A DNA stretch of 64,000 nt from Silurus meridionalis (taxonomy: Eukaryota; Chordata; Actinopteri; Siluriformes; Siluridae), in assembly GCF_014805685.1 (NCBI RefSeq), contig NC_060891.1, forward strand, positions 5,763,001 through 5,827,000, written 5' to 3'. This document shows, in pieces, positions 24,805-35,544 of this stretch. The position numbers and the translations under genes were made by a program. Under the pieces are notes generated by a model. It did not search any database. It was not told where the DNA came from and saw only the letters and a list, made by a program, of their open reading frames with translations. Within the stretch, counting starts at the first letter, position 1, and the number at the start of each line of letters is the position of its first letter.

Positions 24805-26740
24805 ACTTAAGTACAGCAGAGCTGAAACTTCCATGCTTTCAGATTACATGTCAGGGGGACAAACAACCTAATAATCATTGCCATCATTTTACAAATTTTT
24901 CACCTGTGTTGCTTATTCAAACTATGAGTTATACCATTGTTAGTCAAAGTTCAAATGCAGAAGCAAAAAAAGAAAGCTTAAGATTCTCATGTTGGGAAAA
25001 ATTAATATTGCACATTTAAACTCGTAGATAGAGAGAAATTAGTTTTGCCTACAGGTTACATGTGCATGTACTGTAGTTTAATATGGTTATTTTTATAATG
25101 GAATTTGCATTTCCATAATGACCTTTGCTGTTATCATTTCTTAATAGGGAATTAAAATTCAGATTTTTTTTTATCTTTAGCATATAGGGAATAAATATAT
25201 CTTTTGTACTGATGCAACTACTAATGTCTTTTAGAAAAACTGTTTTATCACATACATACAGTAACACAAACCAACATGAAAACAACACCTAGTCAAACAT
25301 CTGATTATAAATAAAAAGATTTCAAATAAATCTGAGGAAATAAGGCTTCGAGATTTTCTACAATCTAAAAAAATTACAAAAGATTTTACAACTGTAATGT
25401 GGAGCTCTACAAGTAATTTGTTGCCTACTATCTGTGACATGTTATGTCTAGTGGAAAGCATTAATGACAAATAGAAAACCTTGGCCAAACATCGCATTTT
25501 GGTATTTTCTAGACACCAACAGGGACTATCAGAATGTCATTAGACATCCAAAATGTTTAATAGAAATCATAGTAATGATTTTAATGACTAACAGCTGACA
25601 TTTTGTTAAAGATATTTCTTGTGGAAACCTGTGTTTTTCCAGCAGAGATAACCATAATTATATGGCACTTAAAACACTAATCCACCAATCAAAACATGTG
25701 AGTCTGTCATTTTGCCTAATAAAAAAAAACATTATTATCTTAGCATTAAGATTGAATGTGGGCAGAGTGAAGTGATGTGCACAAAAACCAAGAAAAACAG
25801 CAATTACAATATTGGAATAATCAAGAACAAATGAAAATGTAGATTCATTTATTCCTTATCTAAGTGCTGGAATGTTCAACAGAATTAATTAACACATTGT
25901 TTAAATCAATTTAATTGAACCTATTATATGTGCACAGCTATTAATTCTGCATTATATCTGCAGTCCTAGAGCACTGAACATGAATTTATAAACCTTTAAC
26001 AATTCTACAGTTTCGCTTGTGCCTTACATTTTGCATTGGTATTTAAGCAACAAAAGGAATGGACGTTTAATAAAGTATGCTACCACACACATGTCCTTGT
26101 AATAACATGGCAAGAACATCTGAATATTTTTCATAGCCGGTTTGAAAAATGTGAGTTTTGAACACATATTTTGCCAATCAAAAGCTACAGTCATAATTGC
26201 CTTCTTGTCTGTTCATGCTTTTTTCCTGTTATGCCAGATTAAACTGACAAAACTGAACTGGAAACATGATATGATATTCAAAATGTATTTCAAAACAAAA
26301 TTACCATCACTACAGACCTTGGTTTGTAGCTGGCTGATGGTTTATAGCTGCCCAGACATGTTAGCTACACTATGCTGTGGATGAAAATACATATTTAATA
26401 TACACATATACATATGGTGTGACGTGACTTCCTGTTGTTGATTAGTTTGTTGTGAATTTCGTGTTTGTGTCTGTGTTTAAATTTGTACAGTTTTACATCT
26501 TTCATCCCTCAAATAATCTTAAATTATCGTTTTGATTTCCTGTATTCTCAACTTTCCCTCGGTTGCGTTTATCTTTTTTCTTTTTGGAAAAGCACTTTTT
26601 TTCCTTATTTTAAACACACACTACAGTAACCACATTAGGGTATGTAATTTCTCTTATATGGCAAGCATACAGGTCATTTAGTGCATGAAGAGTGGAATGT
26701 ATAGTCAGTCTTTCTCCGTCGCTGGCAATAATTTTATCTG
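24805..26740. other. 3' flank of the 14-3-3 gene, no further gene
   Basis: AT-rich sequence expected to hold the 3' untranslated region; candidate AATAAA signals occur near 25190 and 25308. No other exon is recognisable. Confidence 0.4.
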
Positions 26741-26744
26741 TGAG

Positions 26745-29695
26745 AAATGTAATTTAGTTAGCTCTTTGACGGAGAAGATCCCAGCATTACAGGTGCACGT
26801 CCAGAGTCTAGAGAGAATTAGTGCGAGAGCAATCCAGAACTCTGGTTATAGGAGACTCTATTAAGAGGCACATGAAATTAGCTAGGACTTTTAAGGGGCA
26901 CCAGCAGCACAGGTTAGGTGTATACCGGAAGCCAGGGCTCCGGACATAGCAGGTCAGCTTTGGTTTCTAGGAAAACATAAGTTCTCTAAGATAGTTTGTC
27001 GGACAGGAGCTAATGACATACGCCTTTGACAGTCAGAGGTTACTAAGAGTAACATTATAAACTTTCTTTCGGCTTCTCCCGTTAGGGGTCGCCATAGCGG
27101 ATCCTCCGCACGTTTGATTTGGCACATGTTTTACGCTGGATGCCCTTCCTAACGCAACCCTCCCAATGTATCCGGGCTTGGAACCGGCACTGAGAGTGGC
27201 TGGGGATGGTTCCCTGACCGGGGATCGAACCCAGGTCGCAGCGGTGAGAGCGCTGCATCTTAACCACTAGACAACCAGGGATAAGAGTAACATTATAGAG
27301 GTGTGTAAATTTGCGATTGCTATGTCCTATGCAATAATATGCTCTGGCCCCATTACAGCATTAGTTAACCAGTACTATCCAGAGCCAAGGCCAGGGAGAG
27401 AGAGACTGTGTTTGTCTCCCCAGTGAAACCAAGATGTAGAAAGTTTGTTTAAGTAGCTTGATTAACATTAAATTAAATTAAACTGAATGCACAGTCAGCA
27501 CCTCTGATTTAACGATAGGATTGTTCAATATTAGATCTCTCATGTCAAAAGCGCTGACTATAAACAAAATTAGTCAAAAGCGCTGACTATAAACAAAATT
27601 ATTACCGACCTGGAGATTGTAATGGGTTTTCCCGAAACTTAGATTAAACCGAACGAATATCTTGCATTAAATAAAGCTAATCCCCCTGGGTATAGTTACA
27701 TACACTAATGGAAGAGGAGCCAAAGTCGCAGCTATTTACAGTATAATAAGCATCACACAAAAAATATACACAAATGTACCACATTCGAAGTTCTTTACAC
27801 CAACATAAAATATTAAGCATCTGAAAGCAAGTCTAGTCAGTCAATTCCATTCATTATTATTTATAGACCCCTACTCCACAGACCCCTCAGAGGCCCTACT
27901 CTGATTTTCACGTAGAATTTGCAGATTTCATAACAAATTGAGCTAAAAGAGTTATTCATAGAGACATAATTTCACAGTCTGAAGCTATTTCAGATCATTA
28001 CCTTATCTCGTTTAAAATCGGCCTCAGTCATAGTATTGGTACCTCGCCACGATACCATGTTAAGCGTACAATCACGTCAACTACAGCAGCGAAATTTATC
28101 AATAATCTTCAGGAGTTATCGACATTAATTAGACCTATGTCTGACCCCGCAGAGCTCAACTGGGCCACTGAATGCCTGGAATCCTCTTTCCTCTACACTC
28201 TAGATGATGGTCACTCTAGGTGCTTCCCTCAAAACTAAAATGATCAGAGAGAAAAAATGAGCACCATGGTATAATGATCATATGCGTACCTCAAAACAGA
28301 CCACTAGGAAATTAGTACGTAAATGGCAGCAAACCAAATGGACAGTATTTCAAATAGCATGAAATAAAAGCCTTCTGAGTTATAGAAAAGCTCTTAGTGC
28401 TGCTAGATCAGCATATTTCTCCACCCTCATAGAAAATAACAAGCATAATCCTAGATTTGTATTCAGTACAGTAGCAAAATTAACAGGGAATAAAAGCACT
28501 GCAACACATGCAAACCATGAATAGGTAGTAATGATTTCCTGAAAGTTTTCAATAATAAAACAAAAAAACATCAGGCAAAAAATCCAGACGAATAAAATAA
28601 ATCCAAATTATTTTATATATAACCCTATATAATTATAAGACAATCAATTACAAAGTTTTACTCCTAATCTATTGCGTACAAGTTTTTTAAACAGATTCCA
28701 GAGATAATTGAACCTGTTCTAAAAATACTAAACTTAGCACTTGATATATATATCTAAATCTTTCAAACTGAAAGTTATCAACCCCCTAATTAAGAAACCT
28801 TACCTTGACCCTTGTCAGCTGTCCAACTAGGTCAATATCAAAACTCGCCTTTGCCTCCAAGATTCTAGAAAAGGATGTAGCACAGCAGTTATGCTCAAAA
28901 CTATGTAGGAATAACATTTTTAAATGTATCAGTCAGAATTTAGGTCTCATCATAGTACAGAGACAGTGCTGTTAAAAGTGGTAAATGACCTGTTATTGGC
29001 CTCTGATCATGGTTGTGTCTCCTCACTTGTTTTGCTTGCGCTTAGTGCATCATTAGATACCATTCATCATAATATCCTCCTTGCTAGACTAGAAAATGTT
29101 GTTGGAATAAAGAGAAGTCAAGAGTCGTCAAGAACTGTCAAGAACTTTTCAAAAGTCAAGAACTGCTTTCTCCTGGCTTAGGTCTTATTTGACTGATTGA
29201 TATTAGTTTCTTGATGTAAATGGTGAGTTCTCCACAGTTTCTGAGGTAACTTTTGGTGTTCCGCAAGGATCTGTCTTAGGCCCACTACTTTTCTCTTTAT
29301 ATATGCTGCCTCTGGGAGAAATTATATGTAAACATGGTATTAGCTTCCATTGCTTTGCTGATGATACACAGTTGCATATTTCAGCAAATCCACATAGGAG
29401 AGATCAGCTTAACAATGTTGAGGAGTGTGTAAAGTGCAGTAGATAGTGGATGCTTGATTACTTCCTTCTCCTCAACGTAGATAAGACGGTACTTTTACTA
29501 GGATCAAATGCAGCTAGAAGTGGATTTTCCGATTACGTAGCATCTATAGAGGGTTTTTCTTTCTCAGTGTGTACAGCAGTCACACCTTTTCCTTGCCACA
29601 GTTGCTATTGGATTGCTCATTAGGGACAGACTTACACTTATAAACAACATTATTATCATTGCTTTCTTACCACATTATCTGTGTAAAGCAAGTTG
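26745..29695 (+). mobile_element. L2-like LINE, near full-length but decayed, with nested SINE
   Basis: Reading left to right there is an ORF1-like/lipase-like piece ('VIGDSI'-type, 26839 on). An endonuclease domain starts near 27515 ('GLFNIRSLMSK'). RT begins near 28924 ('SEFRSHHSTETVLLKVVNDL', 'LSASLDTIHHNILLARLEN'), followed by the '[19 protein letters not shown]' block near 29255 and the 'FADDTQL'-type catalytic box near 29355. The typical L2 3' end ('ccttgccacagttgct') is at 29590-29690. Frames are interrupted by stops and indels, and a SINE sits at 27060-27282. A perfect 29-bp tandem duplication (27544-27572 and 27573-27601) lies in the endonuclease region. Confidence 0.88.
27060..27282 (-). 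mobile_element. tRNA-Glu-headed SINE with RTE-type 3' tail and target duplication
   Basis: On the minus strand the element starts at 27282 with 'tccctggttgtctagtggtt' and contains 'gggttcgatccccggtcagg', close to a tRNA-Glu body with A and B boxes. A body of about 110 bases follows, and the end is the RTE/Rex3-type 3' tail ('ggcgacccctaacgggagaa'). It is bounded by the perfect 15-bp direct repeat 'aagagtaacattata' at 27045-27059 and 27283-27297. It would depend on an RTE-type LINE for retroposition. Confidence 0.9.
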
Positions 29696-29699
29696 ATGG

Positions 29700-30335
29700 A
29701 TGCGGTCAGACAGGAGTCTTCCTGGACTATGACATTTTCTGATAATTTTGTGATTTGTGGTGAGAATAGAGAGCAGGTTGAGAAGATCCTGGAGAGGTGG
29801 AGGTACGTGCTGGAGAGAAGGGAAATGAAAGTCAGTAGGAGTAAGACAGAGTACATGTGTGTGAATTAGAGGGAGGGCAGTGGAGTGGTGCGGTTGCAGG
29901 GAGAAGAGCTGGAGAAGGTGGAATAGTTTAAGTACCTAGGGTCAGCTGTGCAAAGAAATGGAGAGTGTTTTAGAGAATTGAAGAAAAGAGTGCAGACAGG
30001 GTGGAGTGAGAAGTGTGGCAAGAGTGATTTGTGATAGAAGAGTATCTGCAAGAGTGAAAGGGAAAGTTTATAAGACTGTGGTGAGACTTTTTATGTTATA
30101 TGGTTTAGAGACAGTGGCACTGACCAAAAGGTGAAGGACAGGAGGTGAAGCTGGAGGCATCAGAGCTGAAGATGCTGAGATTTTCAGGAGTGACAAAGAT
30201 GGACAGGATTAAAAATGAGTTTATTAAAGGGACAATGCGGTGGTTTTAGAGACAAATCGAAAAAGAGGGAGAGGAGGAACATAGGCTATATTGGTAGGAG
30301 AATGCTGAGGATGCAGCCGCCAGGAAGGAGGAAAA
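29700..30335 (+). mobile_element. RTE/Rex3-like LINE relic (RT C-terminal part)
   Basis: Plus-strand translation gives 'NREQVEKILERWRYVLERRE', 'MKVSRSKTEYM' and 'FKYLGSAVQRNGE', which is the RTE reverse-transcriptase C-terminal pattern, followed by the post-RT region. It is broken by several stops and frameshifts. It lies just downstream of the L2-like LINE in the same orientation. Confidence 0.85.
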
Positions 30336-30347
30336 AAAAATTAAATA

Positions 30348-30348
<1 letters not shown>

Positions 30349-30427
<79 letters not shown>
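30349..30427. repeat. (TA)n microsatellite
   Basis: About 39 uninterrupted TA units. The two overlapping Tyr-Ile ORFs are artefacts. Confidence 0.97.
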
Positions 30428-30430
<3 letters not shown>

Positions 30431-30439
30431 TTTTCTTTT

Positions 30440-31080
30440 TTTTTTTTTTTGCATATTACTTTAACCATGACATCTTTAACCATAATTTGACCAATGGACA
30501 TCCCAAAGCAGGTTTAAAGAAATAAATACAAGAACATTTTACAGAATGGATCATTTTTACTACTTATAGTCATTAATTATGAGGGTCCAACAAATTAGGT
30601 AAATGATTCCCTCATAAAAATACTCTCTTTCCATAAGTGAACTATTGCACTAAAGGTTCCAGTCAATTCCACATTACATGCTGAATTGGGAAAGCTCTCC
30701 ACATTATGCTAGCTCCCCATCTGCAGCATGTTAATCTTGAAAAATGGACAGGACATGGTTATAACAGTCTTCTGGAATCAACCCATGGTCTTTTCAAATT
30801 TAAGCTAACGGACCTGTTGCTATGGCAACATCTCCAGGATGAGCATCAGCAATACAATCCAGCTAATAAATGAATCCACGTATGAAGAACAGAGCCCAGG
30901 GACTGTGGAAACCAAAAACAGCCAGGGGAAGTGCATGTGCATGTTCACCTGACATATGCATTAAGGTGCAGCTGCAGATAAAAAATGTATTGTCAATAAT
31001 CCTTATATTTGGTATGTATCTCTATAGAAGTATTTTTGTGTTGCATAAGATATAATAGATGGAAATGCAGGCATGCCGTT
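30440..31080. other. No gene recognised
   Basis: AT-rich intergenic DNA with no exon or named repeat. It lies upstream of the candidate promoter at 31120-31224. Confidence 0.4.
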
Positions 31081-31119
31081 ATTTTCTCTCGCGTTATGGT
31101 TGCTAGGGTAGTATTGTAT

Positions 31120-31224
31120 TTCGTCACAGTGACGTAACACGGTTACATCTATTAAACTAGTACTGTGTGTTAAAATTGACTCAGTACATCTTTGGCACTC
31201 GACAGCATAAACTTCGAGACTCAG
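31120..31224 (+). promoter_or_regulatory. Candidate promoter and 5' untranslated exon of the Sec16-Pim gene
   Basis: A CRE-like 'gtgacgtaac' lies at about 31129-31138 and a consensus AP-1 site TGACTCA at 31177-31183. A strong splice donor 'tcag|gtaaga' follows at 31224/31225. The matching acceptor would be 'tgttctag' or 'atctgcag' (ending 32086 or 32094), just 5' of the ATG at 32106. The layout suits a noncoding first exon, but no transcript shows it. A GT microsatellite starts 14 bases after the donor. Confidence 0.4.
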
Positions 31225-31236
31225 GTAAGAGAGATA

Positions 31237-31238
<2 letters not shown>

Positions 31239-31274
<36 letters not shown>
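31239..31274. repeat. (GT)n microsatellite
   Basis: GT run just downstream of a candidate splice donor. Confidence 0.95.
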
Positions 31275-31277
<3 letters not shown>

Positions 31278-32105
31278 TTTGTTTGTTTTAAAACTTACAG
31301 GTAATTTGTTTGTTTAGTTTTTTGTTTATTTATTTATTAATCTGCGAATTTTGCACGCAGCCCCTATGGTAACTTAGTGAATTCATCTGGACATTATGCC
31401 ACTTTATAAATGTAATAGTGTACAATATTCGACCAAATACATCGTTTGAAATGTTATTCCTAAAGTTATTGAAAATTCTGCGGATTCACGCTAATTAAAA
31501 AAAAAAATCCGCAACTTGATGTTATTCGGGTTCCAAATTGGAACCCGCGAATTTTCCAAGAATCAAGTTCAGGTTTCCGGTTCCGGACCGGATTTACTGT
31601 CTATAATGTAAATGTAACTCTCTATGATGCAGATTCGTTTCGAGCTTCATTTAACGACCCCCATCCATACCCCCCAAAAAAAAAAAAAAAAAAAAATGCC
31701 CCTGAAAGCACAGGAAATTGCCACCGCCGGAAGTGTATTTGTTTGCTGTTTTTATTTGTATTTTTTTTTTTTATTAATCTAAACTCCATGCAAACCGCGA
31801 AAGTTATTAAAATTGAATAGTAAAAAAATCAAAAATTGTAATCCTTCTGTGTGATCGATGATGGATCACATTCTAAATTACTGGGATCGAATTTTACAAC
31901 AGAAAATAATTTTTGGTACTGGAAACATAAAAAGCAGTATAAATCAGTAAAGCGGTAAAAGCATATTTTAAACCTTAGTAGTATAAATAAAAACAGTATT
32001 GAAAATATTGGTGTGCTTTTGCCAAATTAAACTCAATCATTTGTATGTTCCTTTATTAACATTCAATAACTGCTGCTGTGTTCTAGATCTGCAGACTTGA
32101 AGGCA

Positions 32106-34254
32106 ATGACCATGCTTGAGATGAAAACCCGTGTTAAGGATTTTATTTCTCATTTTGAAGAAGATGCCAAAACACGTGATTTTCATTCATGCAGTACAGG
32201 TAGAAAATGCTGAAAATCCTCCACACCTCACTGTCATTGTATCCACTGTAGTTCCAGCCATGAGGAACATTTCTTACTGTGTTCTTCCAAGGTTTGACTT
32301 CAGTAGAGTCTGGTGTCTCGCAGTATGATGACATATACATGTCAGAGGAGATTCCAGCATTTCCTGGTCCTCTGTTGAGGTAATTTTCTCTTTTACCGTC
32401 CTCCATTAAATTATTTCTGAAGCTGGTCATCAGTTGGTTAAAGATTGTGTGTACAATAATCCATATAAACCATCTGTTACAGTGCCAAGATGCAGAAAGA
32501 CGAGCTGATGAGGTTTATCGAAAACAAGTGTCTGGAGTGTTTGCAAGACCTGGATAATCCTCAGACACAGAAATCCTATTTCTTCTGGTCAATTTTAAAT
32601 CACATATGTAAATGCAATGGAGTAAGTGCTCATTACACTGTAAAAATAATAGAAAAATTGCTAAAAAACAAAAACAAAAAAGTATTTGATTACAAAAGCA
32701 TGCGACCTGTTTTTCTACTCCAATCTGCTAGTGACTAAATCTTTATTTGCCAAAGACGCTGCACTGTTGTGCTGACTAATAAAGTCAAATAACATCTAAA
32801 TCACACTAAATCATTAACATCAATAAGAAATAAATGCTGATGTAGCTAAAACAAAGTCAAATATATTTCTATTCTCTCAGCTCTAAAAACACTGTAATCA
32901 GATACTTAGAAATGTTGATGCCGAGCCCAATGTGTCCCAGTTTAAACATTACGGCAATCAAAACCTTCTAAAGGGCACGAGTAAATAAATGTGTGTACAG
33001 TGTAACATTTAGTTGACGATATTTTTCTTTTACAGAAAGTTATGATTGTTGAAATTGCCCTGATTCTCTTCAAGGGTTACAAGTTTTTGAGGAACAAGGT
33101 GTGTGTATCAGTATTACCTTCCGCTTTACTCTGTGTATTGCATTAGTCAGTATCAAATGTTCTAACTCGATTTCCTGCTACAGCTGCGACGTGTGGAGCG
33201 CCAGGAGGACTGGTGCATTCCCCTAGCAAATCTCTTATGCACTAACGCTCCCAGAAATGAGCACAGGAAAGCTATTATTAGCATGGGAAATCAGTTCGGT
33301 ATGGATGCACTTTACACTAAGAGCAATCACACTAATTGTGCCGATGGTTGTTGGTGTCAGTTTCAGTCAATTTCAGAAACAGCATTGACTGATCAGATAA
33401 TTGCACAAATGTGCAAGTTTTTATAAAGTTTATAACAGTAGGTGTATATTATGCACTCTGTATAATCACTGGTTTATTGATGTTGTTGATTTCGTTTTCT
33501 TATTTTCAGCCGCCAGAGGATGGACATATGCAGCACACATTTGCTATGTGGTGGCGCACATGGAGCTTGGATCACGCCCGATATTTAAACTGATTGGATG
33601 TGACGGGTACTTTGTTTGTGTATGTGTACTTGTGTCTATGTGAGTGTGTGCATTTTTCTTTATTTAGCATTGTTTTTTTTTTGGGTTTTTTTTTCAGCAG
33701 ATTGCCAGACAGGAAATCAGATATGAGGGAGGCAATTGAAAGAACTGAGGTCTATGAATATGCTCTGTCTCTAAACTCAGGGTTCGGCCAGGCAGATTTC
33801 CAGGTTGGAAATGTTCTCTGTTTCTTGTCAAAGTGAATGAGTAACCATTGTACTGAAAATGACAGGTTCTCTGTGTTTCTTAGGAGTTCAAGTACATTCA
33901 TGCATGTGAGCTGGCTAAGGCAGGATTTGATGATCAGGCATTGGATTACTGCACAGTTATTGCTAAAGAAATCCTCAGAATCATTTCTTGCGTCCGAAGC
34001 GATGCGTTGAAAATGGTTATAGCTGTAAGTGAGACATTTTATTTGTATTTGTGAAAGAGCGTCCATTATCAGTTTACTTTATCGATATGTCTTGTAGCTC
34101 TCAGAGAATTTGCTTGGAGGAAGGGAAGAACCAGAATGGCTCAAAAAACTTCGCCAGCAGCTGGAATACAGGGAATTACATTCTAGCTTTTCTGATGAGC
34201 AGTCTAGCAATTTCAAAGGAACTGCTTACCTGCAATTTGACCCTTCAGAACACA
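32106..34254 (+). other. Sec16-like ACE1 region of the fusion (exons 1-9)
   Basis: Conserved Sec16 landmarks occur in order. 'FPGPL' is at residues 55-59. A helix with 'IENKCLECLQDL' and 'FFWSILNHICKCNG' follows (Sec16 pattern: CLQ, then a W-x-x-L segment, then NG). Next come 'EIALILF', 'WCIPLANLLC', 'AIISMGNQF' and 'AAHICYVVAHMELGS'. Then 'EAIERTEVYEYALSLN', 'FKYIHACELAKAGFDDQAL', 'YCTVIAKEIL' and finally 'EPEWLKKLRQQLE'. In Sec16 this alpha-solenoid (ancestral coatomer element 1) contributes a blade to Sec13 and dimerises. The long N-terminal disordered region and the C-terminal Sec23-binding tail of Sec16 are absent, so this would be a minimal ACE1. Identity looks low but no landmark block is missing. 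Confidence 0.85.
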
Positions 34255-34518
34255 GTATGTTAAAATATACACATTAATTTTATCTTTATAATTATCACCT
34301 AGCAAGGTGTGTACACAATTTACTAAAAACTAGTTGTGGAAGCACGAAAGAATTAGAAATAAAAAGAAAAAAAATAGAAAAGTAGGTGAAAATACATTTA
34401 ACTTCAATCCTGATTCATTGCTCATATACTTTTATATTTAAACTGAAATATGTACTTTAAATGATCATAATCAGAAGACTCATATTTTGAGACAGGATTG
34501 AAGCATAACAGAATTTGT

Positions 34519-34582
<64 letters not shown>

Positions 34583-35020
34583 AAACAGCTGAGTTTGATT
34601 TAGAGTACACTGTGGGTGAGATGCTAGGGAAAGGAGGCTTTGGCCATGTCTACGCTGGAGTACGTAATGCAGATGGAAAAGAGGTAATATTGCTGTTATT
34701 TTTGAAATAATAATAATAAATACATAAATAATTACACACAAACACAAACTATCACTTTACATGATTTTAATGCAAGTTCATGATTTTGAACTTTTAACAA
34801 CAAAAATACCAGAAATATAGAATTCACATGATTAAATCATTTTTTGGTATATGAAACCTTTAGTTCTATCTGAACATTTTAGCTGTAGCTTGTTTTTTTT
34901 TTGAAATGAGGAAACATTGCAACACCTTTTCTAAAACTTTTTACAGCCAGTAACAGTTCAGTTCCACATGACCGTTTTTTTAATTAATAAATATATATAT
35001 TCATATATATCATATATATA

Positions 35021-35083
<63 letters not shown>

Positions 35084-35486
35084 GAAATGCAATGCTTGTG
35101 TGTGTAAATGTGCTAAATATACTCATTAGTTAGGCTTGTTCAACTTATCTATTGAAATCTATTTTCCTCATGTGAACAGGTTGCCATTAAAGTTCTCCTC
35201 AAAGACATTGATGATCAGTACATCACCATCGTAAGTAACCCGCTTTACTTCCTGGACTCTGCAGAAAACCTAAAATGCAAATTAGTCATGTTATAGAGCA
35301 GATCTGGACCTAAACAATTCTTCCATTTACTAATTCCTGCTATTAACACCAAAAAAAAAAAATGATGACTCAGATTCACATTTTATAACCTTACATTATT
35401 ACTGATCTAGAATCAGTGCCAATTCAATTTTCTCTGCTTACAACATTTTAACAGTTTATCATATGAATTCTCCATAGTAATGCATC

Positions 35487-35544
<58 letters not shown>

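Noticed and set aside
34422..34747. Thr-His and Cys-Val repeat ORFs
   Set aside because: Translations of the TG/CA microsatellite next to kinase exon 10.
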